The notes: generated from the sequence alone by a model not told the origin. Positions 34,191 to 46,611 are shown, numbered from the stretch's first letter. The stretch: 64,000 nucleotides of DNA from Styela clava (GCF_964204865.1 NC_135255.1:2914001-2978000); one strand, 5' to 3'. Numbers and translations are program-made.

Positions 34191-34569
34191 GACTACTTAG
34201 GGCCTCTAAAACTGGAAAAGGCATGATCCGGCTCTGGACAGGTTATACTGAGCTTTTGAATTATAGGAACCTTCATTGCCGCTGCTTCAGGATACTAGTA
34301 AGTTCATAACATTATGACGTGAGAACATAGAAGAGACCTAAGTACAGTCGGTGTGTTAGTAAGAAGCTACTACTGTTCTGCTTAGAGTGGCTGAGTGTGG
34401 TGCAACTACCGTACCGATATCCCGGAATCGGTATTCAGGCATTTAGCCATTAGGAATATTGAAGTAACGGTGCACTACTACAATTTTAAATACTGGTATG
34501 TATAAAAAAACAAATCTCCGAATTACTGACAACTGACATTTTTCAAGTATTAAACTTAAAGAAAAATGC

Positions 34570-35001
34570 CATTCAATCGCTAAACGACTGACCGTTTTTA
34601 ACAGTAATGTTGTTAAAAAAAGCCAGCTGTTCAACGTTTAAATGGCATTTCACCGTTACTGAATTGAAGTTACGGTGAAATGCTATGTAAAATAAGTCAT
34701 GACTGACCGTTTTTAACAGTAATACTGTAAAAAAAAAACAGTCGTTCAACGTTTAAATGGCATTTATCCGTTACTCTTTAAAGTTACTGTGAAATACTAG
34801 TTAAAATATTTAATGACTGGCCGTTTTTAATAGTAATACTCTTGAAAAAAACAGTCGTTCAACGTCTAAATGGCATTTATCTGTTACTCTTTAAAGTTAC
34901 GGTGAAATACTAGTTAAAATATTTAATGACTGGTCGTTTTTAACAGTGATACTGTTAAAAATCGCCAGTCCTAAAACGTTTAAATAGCATTTCACCGTAA
35001 C
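34570..35001. repeat. 113-bp minisatellite (copy 2)
   Basis: About four tandem units of the family described at 27985-28411. Confidence 0.8.
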
Positions 35002-35218
35002 TTCAATACCATTAATACCCGATTTTACTGAAAGCATCAGTTTGGGTTAATACAGTGACTAACTCTATTTAGTTGTAGGCGTATAATAAATAAATCAAGG
35101 ATGCTGTAGTCGGCGCCGATTTAACCATTAAGCAAAAGTGAGTGCAGTACAATGTAACAACAAGAGTCATTAAGATGTTTTTTGATAAATTCAAGTCCAC
35201 TGATGTAAAGCAATAGGT

Positions 35219-35549
35219 CAGGGTGGTCCAGACCCAGACCCGTCGCTTCATTATCTGTGTTCCGCGTTGCATTTCCGGCAGGGTAAACAAAAAAATCTCA
35301 TTTGGTGTCGTTTCGTCATAAAAATAGCCAGAAAAATCTTTTGACATATTGCTACATCACTGAATTAACTAGTTTTATGGCTATCCGAGACTAGCGTAGT
35401 TGAATAATGTGCTTGGCTAATCTAAATTATTAACTGCTGTGTGTTTGTTTTGTATTGCACTGTTTACCTATTCTTGGCAATATTGTGGCCCGCGAATAAT
35501 ACAAAAATAATAGTGTGGCCCTCGAGGCCGATAACCTTGGACCACGCTG
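35219..35549. mobile_element. 331-bp hAT-like element (copy 2)
   Basis: Flanked by CAATAGGT on both sides (35211-35218 and 35550-35557). Confidence 0.82.
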
Positions 35550-36831
35550 CAATAGGTATGTATTTGCAGCAGGGGGTGCGGTAATAACATTGAAAGATTA
35601 GCAAGTGATGGGAGGCAGAATAATTGGATTTAAGTACTGAAATTGATGTACCGGGTAAAAGTAAAGAACATGTGTTGCGGAAATAAAAAAAAAATGGGCA
35701 AGTCTAAACGCTGATATATCAGGCCCTAGGGTTTTTGGATGACATAAATAATTCGGATGGTTATATTCAGGTGCTGATAATACGAGGGGAATTAAGGTAT
35801 ACGATTTGTTATTTTTTCGATATTTTCAACGGAAATTTATATCCACGAAAACTATACTCATAATTCCAGCAGGAACAAGTGGGTGGGATGAAACATTCCA
35901 GTGGGCAGCATCCGGCCCGCGGACCGTAAATTGTCCACCCCTGTCATGGAATGTCACCTAACCCTGTAACGCAGCGCGTCGGAATGCAGACCGATCGCTC
36001 TTCAATAATAAATGTAAACAAGTGAGCGATAATCAAATATATCAAGACGAAAACGAATTAGTACTGGTATGCAATCTGTCACAGTATAGACCAGGGGTCC
36101 GCAACTACTTTTTAGCGCGACCCAAAATATTTTTTTTCAACTTCTCGCGACCCAAGCATTTGGTAAACATGTAATTAGTTATTGATTTTAAGACTATTGT
36201 CGACGCTAGCACTTTTCTTGCACAAAATTATATGGAACTTAGCACATAAAATTGTGAATAATAGCGTTTATTATGACGAATGCAAATTATAAGCTTTGTG
36301 CATAATACACAACATATCTTATCGAGGTTTAATTTGGCAGACGGCAGCTCGAAGATATTTTTCTACCTCTAGCCTTGATCTGTAATTGTATTTTATGTAT
36401 GTAAACGCTGATAGGCGGGAAAAAAATGTATTGGTTTTTTAATTAATTTTGGATGCTTTGCGTTTCAAGATCGCTGCTTTCAAGCTTTTGTTGGTAAGAA
36501 CACGAGGAACGTTTGTTCGTTGGAACAAACAACACATTGAGGACGTGAATCATCATTTATAAGAATAAACGTGAAACCAATCTTTATACATTAGTTCGCT
36601 GTTATTCCGCTTATATGTATGGTTTGAGTGAAGTATTTCTATCCGATGAGGGTGAAAAGATGAGTCTTTTGTCGGGCGTTGATCCCCACTGCTATAAGTG
36701 CTCCGTACGGAGCCTAAGGTCTCCGCGAGCTATTTGTTCATTTAAAAAACTGACTTGGTTAATTTTGTATCTGTGAAGAAGCATTAACGTCACTAATAAA
36801 ATTTGACGACGGTGGTGTCGAAATGTGGTAG

Positions 36832-37046
36832 TGTAAGGTGGTGTGTATACACGCACAACTATATTGCATTTGTAGACTTTATTCACATTCGAAACAGAAC
36901 AAATTCCAGATAGATAAACTTAAAACCGTTAATGCACACAGTACCAACTCATAACAGCTAATGTATCACAGTACACGTGATAAGTACAGTACTTAGAAGT
37001 CACCTTCAGACATGAACGGACATGGGTCAAAGGTCACTATATTACA
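36832..37046 (-). repeat. 3' LTR of the Ty3/gypsy element
   Basis: 215 bases, TGTAAGG at one end and TATTACA at the other. It differs from the partner LTR by one base (AGAACAAATT versus AGAACACATT). Confidence 0.92.
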
Positions 37047-37058
37047 TCCCTCCAAACC
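37047..37058 (-). other. Polypurine tract of the LTR element
   Basis: On the minus strand, GGTTTGGAGGGA lies directly before the 3' LTR, the expected site for plus-strand priming. Confidence 0.65.
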
Positions 37059-37226
37059 TTAAAAAAAAAATTGACATCGATGGACGACAAACCATATGAA
37101 GACTTGATATCAAAATTTTAGGTTCTTTTTACAAACTTTTAGTTCACGTCTTCACACAGATAAATATCGATATCAACTTCATGAAATACAATGCAAAACA
37201 CAGTACACATTAGTTTCAAAATACAG

Positions 37227-37913
37227 TTAAGCAGCCAATACTGTAATTCGTCCCATATGAAAATCTTTAAATCTACTTGGCACTCTTGGACATCTTCTAC
37301 GACGATCTCTAACACTTGGAACAGGGGGAACAGAAGGTGGACTTTCAGCAATAGGATCTGCTGTTTCATTATCAACATTCAAATTAACAGTATCGTCAGA
37401 AATATCATTATCATGTAAAACATCAGAATCAGTGATATTTGTAAAACACTTGCAAAAGGTACAATCATTCACTTTTTTAAATAGAGAAGCATTTCTAGTT
37501 TTACTGCCAATATTGGGACTTTGTGCAGTAATCATAGAACCTTTTACATTTATAACATCCATAGGCTCAGGTCTATATGCTGAAGAAAGCTTATTGTTTC
37601 TAGTTTGTCTCAGGATCACAGAATCACCAACATGAATTTGTTCAGTCGGTTTTGAACAATTTCTTGCGTCAGCATACATTTTCTGTTTAGCCTTATAAAA
37701 ACAATCACGATCACGTAAATCATTATCGACAGTAGGAACGATAATTTCAGGCAATAGGACTTTGATATTAGTACCATACAATAATTCAGCAGGTGGTCTA
37801 CCTGTTGTAACATGGGGGCATGCTCTATAATTTCTCAAAAATTTATACATTTCCTGCTTCCAAGACTTGCCTTCAACCGTAGCAGTCTTGATAGCCTTAC
37901 CCAAAGGTTTCAT
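37227..37913 (-). pseudogene. Pol 3' part: integrase C-terminal region, out of frame with upstream pol
   Basis: An open frame of 228 residues that continues the integrase after a one-base shift near 37935. It includes the end of the integrase core, a conserved YRACPHVTTGRPPAELLYG motif, and a C-terminal domain with basic and low-complexity sequence to the stop at 37227. It has its own internal Met at 37913 but no reason to be translated separately. Confidence 0.85.
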
Positions 37914-40828
37914 AAAATTTTCGGACTGGGCATTGCTCTAGGCCACAAGGGAGTTATCTTTCTATGACGTATGCCACACAGTTCCATAAAACGTCTGAAT
38001 TGATAACTTTGCCAAGGAGGACCATTATCAGTTTTCACAACTTCGGGAAAACCTAGCATTGAAAATATTTTATCAAGAACAGGAATGACATAAAAATTAG
38101 ACGTAGCTTTAACAATTTCAACAACAGGAAAACGAGAGTATTCATCAATAAAAACAAGACAATAGTCTCCACTGGGATATGGACCAGAAAAATCACAACT
38201 AACAGCTTGCCAAGCTTTTTGTGGCAACTCACTCATGCTTAAAGGGAGCATTCTCTCATCTTTCACAACAGAAGCACAAGCAGCACAGCTTTTCACCACA
38301 TTTTCTACCATAGCATCCATACCAGGAAACCATATCTTTTCTCTCAACAAAGATTTTGTTTTACTCATACCCATATGTCCCTCATGAGCAATGTCAACGA
38401 TTTTACGTCTCAAACATACTGGAATAACAATTCGATTACTTCGTAATAAAATACCTTGCTCAGTCACACAAAGTTCACTGGCAATTTTGGCAAAAATAGA
38501 CATTTCTTCACAATCTTTATACTTATACCATAAGTTAATTTGCAAACATTTTATCACATTCTGTATCACACTATCATTTTCAGAAGCACTTTTTATTTCA
38601 CACAGTTTGATAGCTTTGAGACATGTATTCTCGCATACATAATTCACACATTCTTCTGTGACTTTATCAGAATGTACATTTTGCATTTCAATGGGATGCC
38701 TTGACATGTAGTCAGCAGGGTTAGTTTTCCCTGGACGATGTACAATATTAAAGGTGTACTGTTGTAAACGCAAACACCAACGCTCAATCCTGGCAGAAGG
38801 TTTAGCAGTCACACTAGAAAACACACTCACTAAGGGTTTGTGATCAGTAACAACAGTAAATTTTACACCATACAGATAGAGATGGAAATGTTCTATAGCC
38901 CAGCACACAGCAAGAGCTTCTCTCTCTATCTGGGAATAACGACTTTCCACATCACTCAACAATCTAGATGCATACGCAATCACACGGACATATTCATTAT
39001 CAGTGTCTGATTCTTTCTGGACTAAAACACAACCAAGTCCAACTGGGGATGCATCTACAATAATTTCAGTACAAAGCTTAGGATCAAAATAAGACATAAC
39101 AGTATCACTTGTGAGACTATTTTTCAATTCACAAAAAGCTTTTTCACAATTTTCACTCCATATAAAATCAACATTTTGTTTAGTAAGCTCTTGTATAGGT
39201 TTAACAATAGTTGAGTAATTAGGTATAAAACGAGACACATAGTTCGACATACCAAGAAAGGATTTAACTTGTTGCTTATCAGAAGGTCTATCAGCCTTGT
39301 TTATAGCTTCAACCTTATTTGGATCAGGTGACACACCTTTATCCCCAAAAATATTTCCAAAAAACTTTATAGACGATTGAAAAAATGAACACTTTTTCCT
39401 ATTCAAAGTAAGACCACAGACTCTTATACGTTGCAAACAGGCTCTTAAATCTTTCTCATGCTCAGCCTCATTTACACTACTGATGTAAATATCATCTGAG
39501 ATGTTTTTGACACCTCTTAAGCCGTGCAATGCTTGTTCAATCAAATATTGAAATTTTTCACTAGCAGCATTAACTCCATAATTCAATCTTTTATATCTGT
39601 TTAATCCAATATGGGTACTAAAGGTAGTAATATGTCTACTGTCAGGGTGTAATTCAATTTGGTGATAACCCTGGTTCAAATCCAACTTGGGAAATACTTT
39701 ATATCCATTTAAATCATGTATAAGTTCATCAACAGTAGGCATAGGGTGTTTTATCCTCTTTATTGCCTTATTCGCAGCTCGCATATCGACACATAGTCGA
39801 ATGTTTTCTGGGTCACAAGGTTTAGGAACACATACAATAGGAGAGACCCATGGAGTAGGACAATTTCCCACACTTTCACAAATGTCTTCATCACACAGTT
39901 TAGCAACAGCACTTTCGACTTTTTGACGCATTTTAAAAGGAACTCGTCTGTGCTTTTGATGAACAGGGTTTACAGAATCATCAATATTTAACTTCAATTG
40001 GAAGTTTTTCAATTTCCCCAACCCTTGAAAAATTGAATTATAATCCCTTAAAATATTTTCAGTGAGATCCACTCGATCATTTGACACAGAGTTAATAATT
40101 TTCAAAATACCAAGATCACTAGCAGTCTTGAAAGAGAGCAAACAACCAATTGCATATCTAACAACATAGAATACAATGTTGATGCATTTGCCACACTTAG
40201 AAGTTACAACTGCATGAAATTTCCCCTTCACAGACAAGGGTTTTCTACTTCCATAAGCATAAAGCTTAATATTTGCAGTTTCCAAGTTGCATGGTTTACT
40301 GGATCTACTTTTTAAATTTTGAAAAGTTTTGTAATCGAGTACATTGACACTAGCACCACTATCTATAAGCATAGAACAGGGCACATTGTTAATTTTCAAC
40401 TGTACTTTTGCAGGATTATTGTTATTGGAGCAATTACACATTGATCCATTCACTGAGAGAATATATTCATGATTCTCAGAGCTCATTTCACTCAGTTCAT
40501 GATCTCTGTAATCATGTTTAGGCTCACTGTTCAACTTGGGCTTGTTGAATTTACTATTCGCTTCTTTACAGAATCTAGCAAAATGACCATACTTGGAACA
40601 GTTATAACATCTGCAACCATATGCAGGACTCTTTTCTGCATGTGGATACACTCCACCGCAACTGAAACATGATTTTAGTTTTGTATGAAAGGTTTTACCT
40701 TTATTACTTTGATGCTTCTTTGTCTGATCTCTTGAATGACTAGAATTGTTGGATGAAATGTTCTTTTTCCACTTTCTTTTGTAGGAACTAACTCCACATA
40801 TTCCTTGGATACTTGACTCACTCTCCAT
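37910..40828 (-). CDS. Ty3/gypsy Pol (zinc knuckle, protease, RT, RNase H, partial integrase)
   Basis: A 972-codon frame. Residues 74-87 form a CCHC zinc knuckle (CYNCSKYGHFARFC). The protease active site is DSGA at 156-159. Reverse transcriptase spans about 300-480, with the first catalytic Asp in KLDLNQGYHQ (D383) and the Asp pair in NISDDIYIS (445-446), the form seen in Mag/K02A2.6-like elements. RNase H follows with VDAS (D592), REALA and TDHKPL. Integrase starts near 790 with an HHCC finger and then CDFSGPY and KTDNG core motifs. The frame ends early at 37910 because of a one-base shift in the integrase core. Upstream, a TAA separates it in the same frame from gag. Confidence 0.92.
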   Translation of the reverse strand: MESESSIQGICGVSSYKRKWKKNISSNNSSHSRDQTKKHQSNKGKTFHTKLKSCFSCGGVYPHAEKSPAYGCRCYNCSKYGHFARFCKEANSKFNKPKLNSEPKHDYRDHELSEMSSENHEYILSVNGSMCNCSNNNNPAKVQLKINNVPCSMLIDSGASVNVLDYKTFQNLKSRSSKPCNLETANIKLYAYGSRKPLSVKGKFHAVVTSKCGKCINIVFYVVRYAIGCLLSFKTASDLGILKIINSVSNDRVDLTENILRDYNSIFQGLGKLKNFQLKLNIDDSVNPVHQKHRRVPFKMRQKVESAVAKLCDEDICESVGNCPTPWVSPIVCVPKPCDPENIRLCVDMRAANKAIKRIKHPMPTVDELIHDLNGYKVFPKLDLNQGYHQIELHPDSRHITTFSTHIGLNRYKRLNYGVNAASEKFQYLIEQALHGLRGVKNISDDIYISSVNEAEHEKDLRACLQRIRVCGLTLNRKKCSFFQSSIKFFGNIFGDKGVSPDPNKVEAINKADRPSDKQQVKSFLGMSNYVSRFIPNYSTIVKPIQELTKQNVDFIWSENCEKAFCELKNSLTSDTVMSYFDPKLCTEIIVDASPVGLGCVLVQKESDTDNEYVRVIAYASRLLSDVESRYSQIEREALAVCWAIEHFHLYLYGVKFTVVTDHKPLVSVFSSVTAKPSARIERWCLRLQQYTFNIVHRPGKTNPADYMSRHPIEMQNVHSDKVTEECVNYVCENTCLKAIKLCEIKSASENDSVIQNVIKCLQINLWYKYKDCEEMSIFAKIASELCVTEQGILLRSNRIVIPVCLRRKIVDIAHEGHMGMSKTKSLLREKIWFPGMDAMVENVVKSCAACASVVKDERMLPLSMSELPQKAWQAVSCDFSGPYPSGDYCLVFIDEYSRFPVVEIVKATSNFYVIPVLDKIFSMLGFPEVVKTDNGPPWQSYQFRRFMELCGIRHRKITPLWPRAMPSPKIL

Positions 40829-40837
40829 TGCACACAG

Positions 40838-41356
40838 TTAATCTTTAGCCAACTCCATTGCTTTTCCCGTCTCAAGCAATGTTGTGAGATTCATTGACTT
40901 TGTGAGAGCTTTCTTTCTTAGTTCTGAAGATAGGCAACCTTGTATAATTTGACTTTTATTCTCAGAATCACGATTTTCTCCAAATTCACAGTTTAAAGAA
41001 ATCTTCTTCAATCTCGTACAAAACTGATCTAAACTTTCACCTTCCTCTTGTTTTGAATTTCGGAATATATATTTTTCATATTTACTGTTTGACTTGGGAA
41101 CAAAATACGATGTCAGTTTATCTTTTACGTCTGAGAATTTGTCAGATTCTTCTTTTAATGTTTCATATATATCATAGCACTCATCACCCATATAGTGCAG
41201 TAAAAGATTCTTCTTCTTTTCTCTGTCATCTTCGGTATCTTTGAGGTTCATGGCTAACATTAAAACTTCAAAACGCGATAACCATTTCTTCCACCGGGGA
41301 CCAGCATTTGATAAGTCTTCACAATCAAATGATCTGAAATCTGGTAGATTTGCCAT
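40838..41356 (-). CDS. Ty3/gypsy Gag (capsid part)
   Basis: 172 residues from an ATG at 41356. The sequence has the usual retrotransposon gag core (WKKWLSRFEVLM near the start, then DQFCTRLKKISLNCEF in the middle). The zinc knuckle lies in the following pol frame. Its TAA stop at 40840-40838 is in the same reading frame as pol; only three codons separate it from the pol ATG. Either stop-codon readthrough or a nonsense mutation in a once continuous gag-pol frame would explain this. Confidence 0.87.
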   Translation of the reverse strand: MANLPDFRSFDCEDLSNAGPRWKKWLSRFEVLMLAMNLKDTEDDREKKKNLLLHYMGDECYDIYETLKEESDKFSDVKDKLTSYFVPKSNSKYEKYIFRNSKQEEGESLDQFCTRLKKISLNCEFGENRDSENKSQIIQGCLSSELRKKALTKSMNLTTLLETGKAMELAKD

Positions 41357-41574
41357 CTTCTATATGTGGGTTAAGAACTTGTAAACAGCACAGACCACTT
41401 AGGAATGCAATATACAATTCTGGAATGTTTCTTGGCTTTTGAAACTGTACAACACTTAGTTGACTCTTGACTTCCGTTGACCACTACTTCATACCAAGTT
41501 CCGTAGGTCTTTCCCGTATTCGAGGTTGCACTTAGCTTCCTTTACCACTTAGGTTAACGTTATCTGTTACCGTT

Positions 41575-41593
41575 GCTTTATCCTCGTCGCCAA
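41575..41593 (-). other. Primer-binding site of the LTR element
   Basis: Directly inside the 5' LTR on the minus strand the sequence is TTGGCGACGAGGATAAAGC. TGG at this position is the complement of a tRNA CCA end. Which tRNA is used cannot be told without a tRNA set from the host. Confidence 0.6.
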
Positions 41594-41808
41594 TGTAAGG
41601 TGGTGTGTATACACGCACAACTATATTGCATTTGTAGACTTTATTCACATTCGAAACAGAACACATTCCAGATAGATAAACTTAAAACCGTTAATGCACA
41701 CAGTACCAACTCATAACAGCTAATGTATCACAGTACACGTGATAAGTACAGTACTTAGAAGTCACCTTCAGACATGAACGGACATGGGTCAAAGGTCACT
41801 ATATTACA
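41594..41808 (-). repeat. 5' LTR of the Ty3/gypsy element
   Basis: 215 bases, partner of 36832-37046, in direct orientation. Confidence 0.92.
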
Positions 41809-42830
41809 CACTATATTTCAAATATAACATTATCTATAACTAAGGGCGCAGCAGCCATGGTTTTCTAAAAGGGAGAGGGTTCAGAATAGAAAATTCCCGA
41901 ACAACACATCGCGATTAGACCACTTTATAAAAAACGTCTTTTTCATCGGATAACGAGATTTCTGTTGCGTAAAATATTCAATCCATGGCCGACCCGAGAA
42001 TTTAAATTGTCTTTTCATATCAATTCAATTGTGTTCATCGTTGCTCGTCTTTGAGTTGACTAATATACTACGGCAACCATGAAATACTTGTTAAACCGTC
42101 TACTAGCAATGAATGGATTGAAATCGTATTTTTGAGTTGCTCTTCCAGCACCTAGGATTGTCGCAGTGTTTCGTTGTTTGCAGAGTTTGCAGTTATGAAG
42201 CCAATTATATTTGATACCTTGATATATTCGGATCCGGCCCGCGACGCTTCACTGAATTATATTTACAAAACAGCTTTATTGACGATTATATTCTTTACGT
42301 GACAGAATTTGTTTCGAGAAACTAAATTATATTATACCCTAACAAGTATATAATTCACAATCACTCGTTTAATGAGCCCATTATTGAATATAATTAGAGA
42401 AATGGCAAAAGAACGTAAAAAAGTTGATGCTGAGCGCAAATGGTTTAATGACGCTGAAAATATTTAAATGATCAGTCTTCAAGCAATGCTTGAAATTTAA
42501 CTGAAATCTTGGTGAAAAAATTTGATTCATTGGCCATTCCTTTGGTTTTAAACTTTCTAAAAATACATGCGGCATGCCAATAACTTGCAACCTTTAATTG
42601 TGGCCCGCGAACGACAAAAGTTTGCCGACTTCTGGTTTAGACTTTAGAGTCAGTGAAGTTCTACAGTCATCCCAATTCAAATCCTCTACCCACTGCCTGA
42701 TCTAAACCCTTCAATGAAAGTTTGATCATTTTACTGTGTCGGCCGATATTTGTCCATTACTGCATCTTGAAATCACTGATACATTCATGCTTAGACTGAA
42801 TTCGATCAAATATATCAAGGTATCAAATAT

Positions 42831-43033
42831 GGTGACCGTACATTTGAACCCATGTACATTTGAACCCATGCGTATATCCACGGGTTCAATCTATATGCGG
42901 GTGCTAAAACCCATGGGTTAGGGTTAGTATGGGTTTAACTATCCGTGAAACAAAAAAAATTCCATAGGTGCAATAGCATACAGGTGCAATTGTCATGGGT
43001 TCAAATGTACGTGGGTTCAAATGTAATGGAACC
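42831..43033. mobile_element. 203-bp MITE (copy 3)
   Basis: Same ends, length and ATCAAATAT flanks (42822-42830 and 43034-43042) as the copies at 25100 and 31437. Confidence 0.85.
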
Positions 43034-44121
43034 ATCAAATATAATTGGCTTCATAACTGCAAACTCTCCCTTTAACAACGAAACACTGCGATAATCCTAG
43101 GTGCTGGAAGAGCAACTTAAAAATACGATTTCCACTCACTCCACTTTCCTATTCTCGATCCGCTAGTCTGTCTCCCTCGCACATCTGCTTCACCTCCCTA
43201 TCCTCGACCCACCGTCCGATCTCCCTCAACATTCCTATCCACGACTCACTGTCCTATTTCTCCCAACCTTCCTATCCACTTCAACCTTTTTATCCTCGAC
43301 TCATTGCCCTATCTCCTTCAACTTTTCTATCCTCGATCCAATGCAGTATCTGCCTCAAACTTCCCACCCTCAACCCACTGTCCGACCCCCCTCAACTTAC
43401 TCACCTTCAACCCACGGCGCTATACCACTCAGTACCTAACCTAACGGTGCTAAAATAAACTTTACCATCTTGCGACTAACTTCCATGTGTTATACTGGTG
43501 GAAAATGCCATTGAGATGATTCAATCGTACGTCGACAAAACATGATTGACGGCATTCGTAAATGTAGGCTGGAATCCCAATTGGTTATCAATAACCATAA
43601 TTAGTGGCTTAAAATGTGCTACTAATTAGGCTACTGATAGCATCGGGTTTGGAGTCACTGTTTTCAAAATTTTAACAGGTTATTCGATATCGACATATCT
43701 GAGTTCCTTTTCATAAACACATTCAATGTCGCCTGTATTTCCGTGCAAGGCAAAACGATGGTCTTGGCACGCTTGGTCTTTTTCAACGAATGTTCTGCCA
43801 TATCCTGCATTTTTTTAATCCAACTCAGACAGATGTATATACAAATTTCTTTTGCATGGCTGAGAAGGCTGAAAAGTCAAAAATATAAGTCGCCCAGTGA
43901 GTGTAATCCCTTCCAAACTATTTTTAAGCCATGAAATGTAGCGTTGCCAACTGCCCTTTAATTCAGCGTATACTCCCAAAATTGAACTTATCTTATCTGC
44001 AACTTAATGAAGTTGCAAAGGACGCAGTTCGTACGTAATCTTTGGCATCACTTTTACTATAAAATGTTGAATAAAAATACTTTATACGTACCAGAGCACT
44101 ATTGCTTATTTCGGATCAGCA

Positions 44122-44621
44122 TCATATTGTCACAATTGAGTAACTTATATACCTAACGAACACAATCAACTGCGCTAAACCAGACGTATCCGTGGATTCA
44201 TCCAGTTGCAAAGCGTAATTTCCTCCTTTGACTCTATCAATCAGTTGGCACCTAATATCTTGACCCATTTCGCTGATACGTCGGCGAATGGTAAATACAG
44301 CCATTGATATTTCTTTCATTTCCTTAGTTACCTTGTCTCCATTCATAATTTGACTAATTGCAATAGTTTTGATTAGTGTTTCTCCGATGGTGTGTGGTTT
44401 TTATCTTTTGCGATTAAATATGCCACTTCATACAATGCCTTTTGAGATTTTTCTAAGATTGTGAGATACTTTGTCATTGTTTTCTTTTCGCCTAACAATT
44501 CCTTTTCTGAAACCAAGTTTTATAATTTTTTCGCTGTACTTCCGCTTATAAGGATGGTTTGAGTGATGTATTTCTATCCGATGAGGGTGAGGAGATGGGT
44601 CTTTTGTCGGGCGTTGATCCC
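44122..44621 (-). pseudogene. hAT transposase remnant, copy 3
   Basis: Minus-strand frame with LQLDESTDTSG; nearly identical to copies 1 and 2. Confidence 0.72.
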
Positions 44622-45114
44622 CACTGATTGAAGACGCAAAAATGTCTGAAGGTGCATGCGGTGTTCTGTTCTCACTTAATTTCTCCTTTGTATCTTCCGC
44701 TCGCGGCTTTTTTCGAGTATTCTTCAGTTTGTCAACATTATTTGTGACTAAAACTACCTTTAAAATTTTTAACCCCGCTAAATTTTGAATTTAACCAAAA
44801 ATATCTTACAATAACAAATGTAACAGCATCCCAACTATTTAATTTAGAATGGACAAATCTCATCATCTGTCTTTATCAAGCAATTCCACACGACTACTGC
44901 TAACCTCGCATTGCTACGAAACAATACAATTGTCTACCTACGTATAGTAGGATAATACCAATTAACAATGCAAACATCTACGTCAGGGTGGTCCAAGGTT
45001 GTGGGCTCCGCGGGCCACCAAATTATTTTGGCATTGGTCGCGGGCCACAATAGTATCAAGAATAGGTAAACAGTGCAATACAAAACTAGCACTTCTATTG
45101 TGTAAACACATAGG

Positions 45115-45584
45115 CAGTGATGAGCTGTAGCCGGAACGCACCGGAACGGCGTTCCGGTTGTTGGACTTTAATTGCATTTGCGTTCCGGTTGTTGAAATAA
45201 AATTATGTCATAGAAAGTCTAGTTCTAGTACATCTTGTAAACTTACTTATTAACTTACGTCTTGTTACGCCATAACTTTTTTTACATTACAGCAGACAAA
45301 TATTTAGTGCACAGCAATAACGTGTAATGGATGTTTCGCCGACCTCTGACCCCGTGAAATTTCATTCTATACCTTTCTAATAAACACATTCGTATTGAAT
45401 TGGTATAAATATTCTTGTAATTTTCAACAGACATATACCAGATAATTTCTTCATATTTCATTGTAGTCCTTCGGCTCTATCTCAGGACAGATAAAAATTT
45501 GTGGTAGCGTCCGCGTCATGTTGTAAATATATATTACATTTTCACAAGTTAGCTGCGTTCCGGTTGTTCCGATTTTCCCAGCTC
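45115..45584. mobile_element. CAGTGATGAGCTG hAT-like MITE (copy 3)
   Basis: Equivalent of 27133-27602 in the third unit. Confidence 0.62.
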
Positions 45585-45959
45585 GACTACTTAGGGCCTC
45601 TAAAACTGGAAAAGGCATGATCCGGCTCTGGACAGGTTATACTGAGCTTTTGAATTATAGGAACCTTCATTGCCGCTGCTTCAGGATACTAGTAAGTTCA
45701 TAACATTATGACGTGAGAACATAGAAGAGACCTAAGTACAGTCGGTGTGTTAGTAAGAAGCTACTACTGTTCTGCTTAGAGTGGCTGAGTGTGGTGCAAC
45801 TACCGTACCGATATCCCGGAATCGGTATTCAGGCATTTAGCCATTAGGAATATTGAAGTAACGGTGCACTACTACAATTTTGAATACTGGTATGTATAAA
45901 AAAACAAATCTCCGAATTACTGACAACTGACATTTTTCAAGTATTAAACTTACAGAAAA

Positions 45960-46391
45960 ATGCCATTCAATCGTTAAACCAATGACCGTTTTTAACAGTA
46001 ATGTTGTTAAAAAAAAGCCAGCTGTTCAACGTTTAAATGGCATTTCACCGTAGCTCTTTGAAGTTACGGTGAAATGCTATGTAAAATAAGTGATGACTGA
46101 CCGTTTTTAACAGTAATACTGTTAAAAAAAACAGTCGTTCAACGTTTAAATGGCATTTATCCGTTACTCTTTAAAGTTACTGTGAAATACTAGTTAAAAT
46201 ATTTAATGACTGGCCGTTTTCAACAGTAATACTGTTGAAAAAAACAGTCGTTCAACGTTTAAATGGCATTTATCTGTTACTCTTTAAAGTTACGGTGAAA
46301 TACTAGTTAAAATATTCAATGACTGGTCGTTTTTAACAGTGATACTGTTAAAAATCGCCAGTCCTAAAACGTTTAAATAGCATTTCACCGT
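45960..46391. repeat. 113-bp minisatellite (copy 3)
   Basis: About four tandem units of the same family as 27985-28411. Confidence 0.8.
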
Positions 46392-46611
46392 AACTTCAAT
46401 ACCATTAATACCCGATTTTACTGAAAGCATCAGTTTGGGTTAATACAGTGACTAACTCTATTTAGTTGTAGGCGTATAATAAATAAATCAAGGATGCTGT
46501 AGTCAGCGCCGATTTAACCATTAAGCAAAAGTGAGTGCAGTACAATGTAACAACAAGAGTCATTAAGACGTTTTTTGATAAATTCAAGTCCACTGATGTA
46601 AAGCAATAGGT

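Larger units (their letters stand above)
36832..41808 (-). mobile_element. Ty3/gypsy LTR retrotransposon, Mag/K02A2.6-like
   Basis: A 4977-bp element bounded by 215-bp direct LTRs (TGTAAG...TTACA) that differ at one noticed base, with gag and pol on the minus strand in the order protease, reverse transcriptase, RNase H, integrase. It interrupts copy 2 of the macrosatellite; copies 1 and 3 show the uninterrupted sequence. A stop codon separates gag from pol, and a frameshift cuts integrase, so this copy is probably non-autonomous although young. No clean target-site duplication is seen: the right flank CACTATAT differs from the empty site. Confidence 0.93.
30768..42228. repeat. Macrosatellite copy 2, interrupted by an LTR retrotransposon
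   Basis: Same order of parts as copy 1. About 6.5 kb of unit sequence is split at 36831/41809 by a 4977-bp Ty3/gypsy element. It carries the 203-bp MITE (31437-31639) and the extra segment at 32243-32492 missing from copy 1. At its right end, about 145 bases are deleted at the join to copy 3 (42228/42229). Confidence 0.9.

Noticed and set aside
37191..39926. Plus-strand open frames across the Ty3/gypsy element
   Set aside because: Antisense shadows of gag-pol.
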